NCBI GenBank assembly: GCA_002420315.1
Contig: DIHU01000198.1
Coordinates: forward strand, 2,248-30,643
From: Akkermansiaceae bacterium UBA5688
GTDB taxonomy: Bacteria; Verrucomicrobiota; Verrucomicrobiia; Verrucomicrobiales; Akkermansiaceae
Length of the DNA: 28,396 nt
Reading direction: 5' to 3'
Both the position numbers and the translations under genes were made by a program. Under the pieces are notes generated by a model. That model made no database searches, was not told where the DNA came from, and saw nothing but the letters and a program-made list of their open reading frames with translations. The first letter of the stretch is position 1, and every line of letters begins with the position of its first letter. Below, one piece after another: positions 25,058 to 28,396 of the stretch.

Positions 25058-26074
25058 CTACCCCATCGGATATCGGATATCATTGGACACAACATCAATG
25101 GCGTTAAGCGTTTTTTCGTCTAATTGCAAACCCGCCGCTTTGAGAATGGGCTCCATCTGAGAAGCTGCGCTCACACCCACGATCGTCGCAGCCACAAAGT
25201 CATGCTGTTTACTCCAAGCTGTCGCAAGCGTCGCAACATCAAGATCAAGCTCCTTTGCAATTTCGCAAAAACGCTTCGTCGAGGCAATTGTTTGATCGTT
25301 CACAAAACGCGTTGCCATCGCTCTTTGACGCGCTCCCCCGGTTGTTAAGTATTCCGAAAAGCGAGCTCCAGCGGGAACTCCATCGTTATACTTCCCCGTC
25401 AAAACTCCACCAGCTAGTGGGCTGTATGGCAAAAGACTTACATTTTCTCGCCGCAAACATTCGGCCAACTCATACTCGTCCCGACGGTTGTTCAGTGAAA
25501 AATTATTCTGTATTGTATCGATACGAGTCATTCCCCCTAGATCACTTGTCCACAAGCTCTTCATAACTCCATAAGAATCGTCGTTACTCAGACCAATCGC
25601 ACGCACCTTTCCCTCTTTTACGAATTCATCAAGGACCTCTAGAGTATCCTCTGCCCTCATCCCGTGATCTGGCCAGTGAATCTGATATAAATCAACGTAT
25701 TCCGTCCTCAGACGACTCAAACTTCCCTCCAAAGCTTTTCGCAAATGAATTCGATCCAGGGCCGCTTTCCCATGGCGAACTGGCGGACAAAACCAGCCAT
25801 GAGCCGCTCCCGCCACTTTTGTAGCCAAAATTACCGACTCACGGGGCCTCGACTTCAACCATTCCCCCACCCATTCTTCCGTTAAACCGGCCAATTCTGA
25901 TGTCGGGGGCACAGGATAGACTTCTGCGGTATCAAAAAAGTCGATCCCGGACTCAATAGATTCATCCATAATCCGAAAACTCTCTCTTTTGTCCGCCTGC
26001 GTTCCGTAGGTCATGGTCCCCATACAAATCTCACTGACTACAATTCCGCTCGTTCCTAGTCGTCTTTTTTCCAT
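25058..26074 (-). CDS. Tas-like aldo/keto reductase
   Basis: This 338-residue NADP(H)-dependent aldo/keto reductase resembles E. coli Tas. The tetrad is D48, Y53, K86 and H133 (FDTAEVYPVPP, ATKVAG, QIHWPD). Tas-like phrases are GLTEEWVGEWL, ALDRIHLRKALEGSLSRLRTEYVDLYQIHWP and LPYSPLAGGVLTGKYNDG. It should reduce or oxidise a sugar aldehyde or ketone. It has one of only two clear ribosome binding sites in the window: GAGGAG lies 10 bases before the ATG at 26074. It is the first gene of the same-strand run leading to the DapA-like, LacI-type, TIM-barrel and Gfo/Idh genes. The gap to the next gene is 78 bases, so a promoter there is possible. Confidence 0.9.
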   Translation of the reverse strand: MEKRRLGTSGIVVSEICMGTMTYGTQADKRESFRIMDESIESGIDFFDTAEVYPVPPTSELAGLTEEWVGEWLKSRPRESVILATKVAGAAHGWFCPPVRHGKAALDRIHLRKALEGSLSRLRTEYVDLYQIHWPDHGMRAEDTLEVLDEFVKEGKVRAIGLSNDDSYGVMKSLWTSDLGGMTRIDTIQNNFSLNNRRDEYELAECLRRENVSLLPYSPLAGGVLTGKYNDGVPAGARFSEYLTTGGARQRAMATRFVNDQTIASTKRFCEIAKELDLDVATLATAWSKQHDFVAATIVGVSAASQMEPILKAAGLQLDEKTLNAIDVVSNDIRYPMG

Positions 26075-26325
26075 ACCTCAAATTCTCCTCAAGCCCCCTA
26101 ACAGGCAAGCGACTTCGCTTTTAATCTTCAATTTCTACCCGTATTCTCAAGATCAACATCTTACGCATCTCCTTTAAGAATCTCGCTGACACACCATACC
26201 CCTTTGAGCCGATGAACCTCTTGCCACAAAGAGTTTGGGCAGATTATGAGCCAAATCAAAAATCTTTGACTGAAAAATTTAAGTGTATCGCGGCAAATGC
26301 ATTTTTATGTCAATCTGCCAACGAT

Positions 26326-26673
26326 ATGATAACCGCTACCACTGAAAATCTTCCTGGCTACTTAATCACATCTCATCTCGGCATCGTCTGCGGTAACACC
26401 GTTCGCGCTAAACATGTCGGACGCGACCTCATGGCCGGCCTCAAAACAATCGTGGGAGGAGAAATCTCCGGCTATACCGAAATGCTTCAAGAGTCCCGCA
26501 ACCAAGCCATAGACCGTATGATTGCCCAAGCGAAAGCAATGGGCGCAGATGCTGTGGTAAATGTTCGTTTCACAACCTCGCAAGTTGCCCAAGGGATGTC
26601 CGAGATGCTCGCTTACGGGAACGCCGTTAAGCTTGGACAAAGTGGCACAACTTCTCCGCCACCAATTTCTTAA
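26326..26673 (+). CDS. YbjQ/DUF74 family protein
   Basis: The 115-residue protein matches the YbjQ family (UPF0145/DUF74), which forms pentameric rings and has been called a heavy-metal-binding domain without firm function. The visible family phrases are TATTENLPGYLI, GIVCGNTVRAKHVGRDLMAGLKTIVGGEISGYTEM, ARNQAIDRM-like SRNQAIDRMIAQAKAMGADAVVNVRF and MLAYGNAVKL. The start was set at the ATG at 26326 because family members begin there. The longer frame from 26212 would add 38 residues unlike any family N-terminus. It is a single gene facing the converging propeller gene. Confidence 0.85.
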   Translation: MITATTENLPGYLITSHLGIVCGNTVRAKHVGRDLMAGLKTIVGGEISGYTEMLQESRNQAIDRMIAQAKAMGADAVVNVRFTTSQVAQGMSEMLAYGNAVKLGQSGTTSPPPIS

Positions 26674-26697
26674 ACTACTCCTTCGGCTTTCTCAGAC

Positions 26698-26762
26698 GAG
26701 CATGACGTCTATGCTCACCCTATTTAGATTTACGCCACCTTGCTGAAATCAAAGCAATTTCA
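26698..26762 (+). other. Two stem-loops between converging genes
   Basis: GAGCAT (26698-26703) pairs with ATGCTC (26711-26716) around seven bases. TGAAAT (26744-26749) pairs with ATTTCA (26757-26762) around seven bases. The region between the YbjQ-type gene and the propeller gene is AT-rich. Neither hairpin has a proper T tract, so a weak bidirectional terminator is only a possibility. Confidence 0.35.
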
Positions 26763-26819
26763 CCAACAATCTTAGCTTCTTATTTAAAAACCTTCATTCC
26801 AACAGCATCATCTGCCTGT

Positions 26820-28298
26820 CTATTTTTCAGGAACCTCGTTCACGGTATAATAAGCATGGCGGTGAAGTAATTTACCCCCGTCCCATGAACGCAAGGCTGC
26901 AAGATCGAATTCGTGCACGTGCCCCTTTTTTAGGGCCTCTAATTCAATAACTACAGACATCCCATCATTTGCCAATTTCACTGATTTCACCGCTGGCTCG
27001 GTCTGATTAATTTCCGGCCCACCATAGCCCTGATGGTATTTATGAGTAAAGGTCTTCACCACAAAAGTTGTGGGTTCGCTTGCTGACTTTGCTTCAACCT
27101 GCTTGGTGAAATCCAATTTGAAACCTTTCGGAGTGATTGTCACTTCTTTGATCTCAAAAGGCATCTTGCCGGACCACTCAAGGCGCTCTAAAGCGAAAGG
27201 CTTCAATCCCCGCACAGGCCATCCACGATTTGTTCCGCCAGCCAAAAGCCTTCCCTCTGGCGTAAACTGAATATTTAAAATCCCAGTTGAGAGCTCTTCA
27301 CGAAACGGATAACACGCACCCTGCCAAACTCCATTAACTTGCTCAGTGGTAGCCCGCATAATCAGAGATTGAGTGTAGTCTCCAAGAAAGATTTGATCTT
27401 CGAATGGCCCGAACTTCCCCTTCGTCTTATCCAGCACGAATCCGGTAATTGAACGTCCCATGCGAATATACGGAAAAATCACCGCGTAAGGAACCAGCTC
27501 GGGAACCTTTTCTTTCTCGACCAAAATACTTGAACCCGACTCCGGATTTACCGGCTCTTTCAAACCTGGTGCATATTGATACCAATTATAGCTTGCCGGG
27601 TGCCCCATAAAGCCGCCCTCCTTGACAAACTTCAAACTACAAGAGGAATTCCATGGCCCCTGACTCTCGATATAGAAGACCGCTCCCTCTTTATTAAAAC
27701 CAATCCCGCCCGGGCTCCTCATCCCACTTGCGATAGGGATGCTTTTCCCTTCCGGGGTAATCTTAAACCCCCAACCACGGAAGAGCGCCTGGGAATGATA
27801 AGATGCCGATAAGCCCAATGCAACGTAGAGGTTACCCTCCTGATCAAATTTTGAACCGAAAGCATACTCGTGATAATTGGCATAACCCCACGCATCCGAA
27901 ATTACCTCAAAAAGATCAGCTCTACCATCTCCGTCCGTATCCGAAACCTTAGTCAATTCTGCACTGTGAGTTACGTAAAGCGCATCATCTTTCGATGACA
28001 GGCCAAAAATCTCATCAAGCCCGGTTGCAAAAATTTCATACTTTGGCTCTGGCCGCTGGTCATCGATCCCCGAAACCAAAAAAATATCACCGCGGCGTGT
28101 TCCAATTGCGATTCGACCGTCCGGTAATTGCTCAAACGCACCCGCCTCAATCACGAGGTCCTTTGGAATCGGAACTTGTATCACCGGATAAAATTCACGT
28201 TCTCGATCCGCTGTGCCCCAGCGATCACCGACTTCTTCCGCTGTCATCGACGCCATCAGCAGCGCCACCATCATTGTCACTTTAGCGAAGAATTTCAT
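26820..28298 (-). CDS. Secreted sorbosone/glucose-dehydrogenase-like beta-propeller protein
   Basis: This 492-residue exported protein has a Sec signal peptide (MKFFAKVTMMVALLMASMTAEE, likely cut after about residue 20). A six-bladed-propeller-like domain of the sorbosone/glucose dehydrogenase or NHL kind follows, seen as FEQLPDGRIAIGTRRGDIFLVSG, TDGDGRADLFEVI, FDQEGNLYVALGLS, SGMRSPGGIGFNKEG and FTPEGRLLAGGTNRGW. A calcium-type DxDGDGxAD loop (DTDGDGRAD) is present. The last 110 residues (FEIKEVTITPKGFKLDFTKQVE onward) look like a beta-sandwich. PQQ binding cannot be confirmed. Such proteins are common in PVC bacteria beside c-type cytochromes. The ATG at 28298 was chosen over a TTG at 28304, and it overlaps the preceding frame's stop. 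Confidence 0.78.
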   Translation of the reverse strand: MKFFAKVTMMVALLMASMTAEEVGDRWGTADREREFYPVIQVPIPKDLVIEAGAFEQLPDGRIAIGTRRGDIFLVSGIDDQRPEPKYEIFATGLDEIFGLSSKDDALYVTHSAELTKVSDTDGDGRADLFEVISDAWGYANYHEYAFGSKFDQEGNLYVALGLSASYHSQALFRGWGFKITPEGKSIPIASGMRSPGGIGFNKEGAVFYIESQGPWNSSCSLKFVKEGGFMGHPASYNWYQYAPGLKEPVNPESGSSILVEKEKVPELVPYAVIFPYIRMGRSITGFVLDKTKGKFGPFEDQIFLGDYTQSLIMRATTEQVNGVWQGACYPFREELSTGILNIQFTPEGRLLAGGTNRGWPVRGLKPFALERLEWSGKMPFEIKEVTITPKGFKLDFTKQVEAKSASEPTTFVVKTFTHKYHQGYGGPEINQTEPAVKSVKLANDGMSVVIELEALKKGHVHEFDLAALRSWDGGKLLHRHAYYTVNEVPEK

Positions 28299-28396
28299 AA
28301 TCAATTGAATAAGTGTTTTTTTCAGGCCCGAGTGGAATTTTCATGAGCAACTCCTGCTCGCCATCGACACCAATAGATCGCAAAACCGTCTCCACT
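28282..28396 (-). CDS. C-terminal end of an upstream gene (partial)
   Basis: On the minus strand the frame is open from the window edge and ends at TAA (28284-28282). It encodes 37 residues ending in YSIDYEILR, with the segment EQELLMKIPLGPEKNTYS before that. Its composition looks protein-like, while the other two frames have stops or poor composition. The last 17 bases overlap the ATG of the propeller gene, which would give translational coupling. Product unknown because only the tail is visible. Confidence 0.5.
   Translation of the reverse strand, partial: VETVLRSIGVDGEQELLMKIPLGPEKNTYSIDYEILR

Noticed and set aside
26212..26325. N-terminal extension of the YbjQ-type protein
   Set aside because: The 38 extra residues do not resemble the family, whose members begin at MxxxTTENxPGY; the internal ATG fits.

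Overview
The window looks like a chromosomal segment of a Gram-negative bacterium of the PVC group, most likely Verrucomicrobiota. The support is indirect. There is an lpxA gene (lipid A), a prepilin-like protein with the PVC-style N-terminus FTLVELLVVIAIIAVLAG, a secreted sorbosone-dehydrogenase-like propeller, and a TGTTC-N4-GAAC operator that fits the LexA motif I recall being reported for Verrucomicrobia. Base composition is moderate (about half G+C by eye). Most genes have no recognisable Shine-Dalgarno sequence. I see no phage, insertion sequence, CRISPR array, tRNA or rRNA.

Layout. 1-1408 (+): the C-terminal part of pyruvate dehydrogenase E2, a clear terminator, then an RluE-type pseudouridine synthase. 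1606-4366 (+): a two-gene DNA repair or modification operon, a radical SAM protein with a helix-hairpin-helix tail followed by a DUF4130-UdgX fusion. Its start codon abuts a LexA-box-like palindrome. 4387-6396 (-): a CorC/HlyC-type membrane protein, an FmdB zinc ribbon and a solitary rpsN. 6567-9641 (+): RNase PH, a prepilin-like protein, a DUF2452 protein and LpxA. 9638-16055 (-): ATP-type phosphofructokinase, two tandem paralogous PAS-PAS-PAS-PP2C proteins and a GlcD-like FAD oxidase. The upstream PP2C copy has lost every acidic metal ligand I can identify. 16412-20539 (+): a secreted metallophosphatase with a LamG-like domain, a small four-helix membrane protein and L-aspartate oxidase. 20695-26074 (-): a small unknown gene, then a tightly packed catabolic-looking cluster of Gfo/Idh oxidoreductase, xylose-isomerase-like TIM barrel, LacI regulator, DapA-like aldolase/lyase and Tas-like aldo/keto reductase. 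26326-26673 (+): a YbjQ-family protein. 26820-28396 (-): a secreted sorbosone-dehydrogenase-like beta-propeller and the tail of the gene before it.

The most interesting systems are (i) the radical SAM plus DUF4130-UdgX operon with its apparent SOS operator, whose physiological substrate is not known to me; (ii) the tandem active and degenerate PP2C sensor pair, which could act as a phosphatase with a pseudophosphatase antagonist or partner; and (iii) the LacI-controlled cluster, in which the DapA-like enzyme keeps the Schiff-base lysine but has lost the other usual active-site residues, suggesting an uncharacterised sugar-derived substrate. Start sites are choices made from homology and paralog alignment, because ribosome binding sites give little help here.
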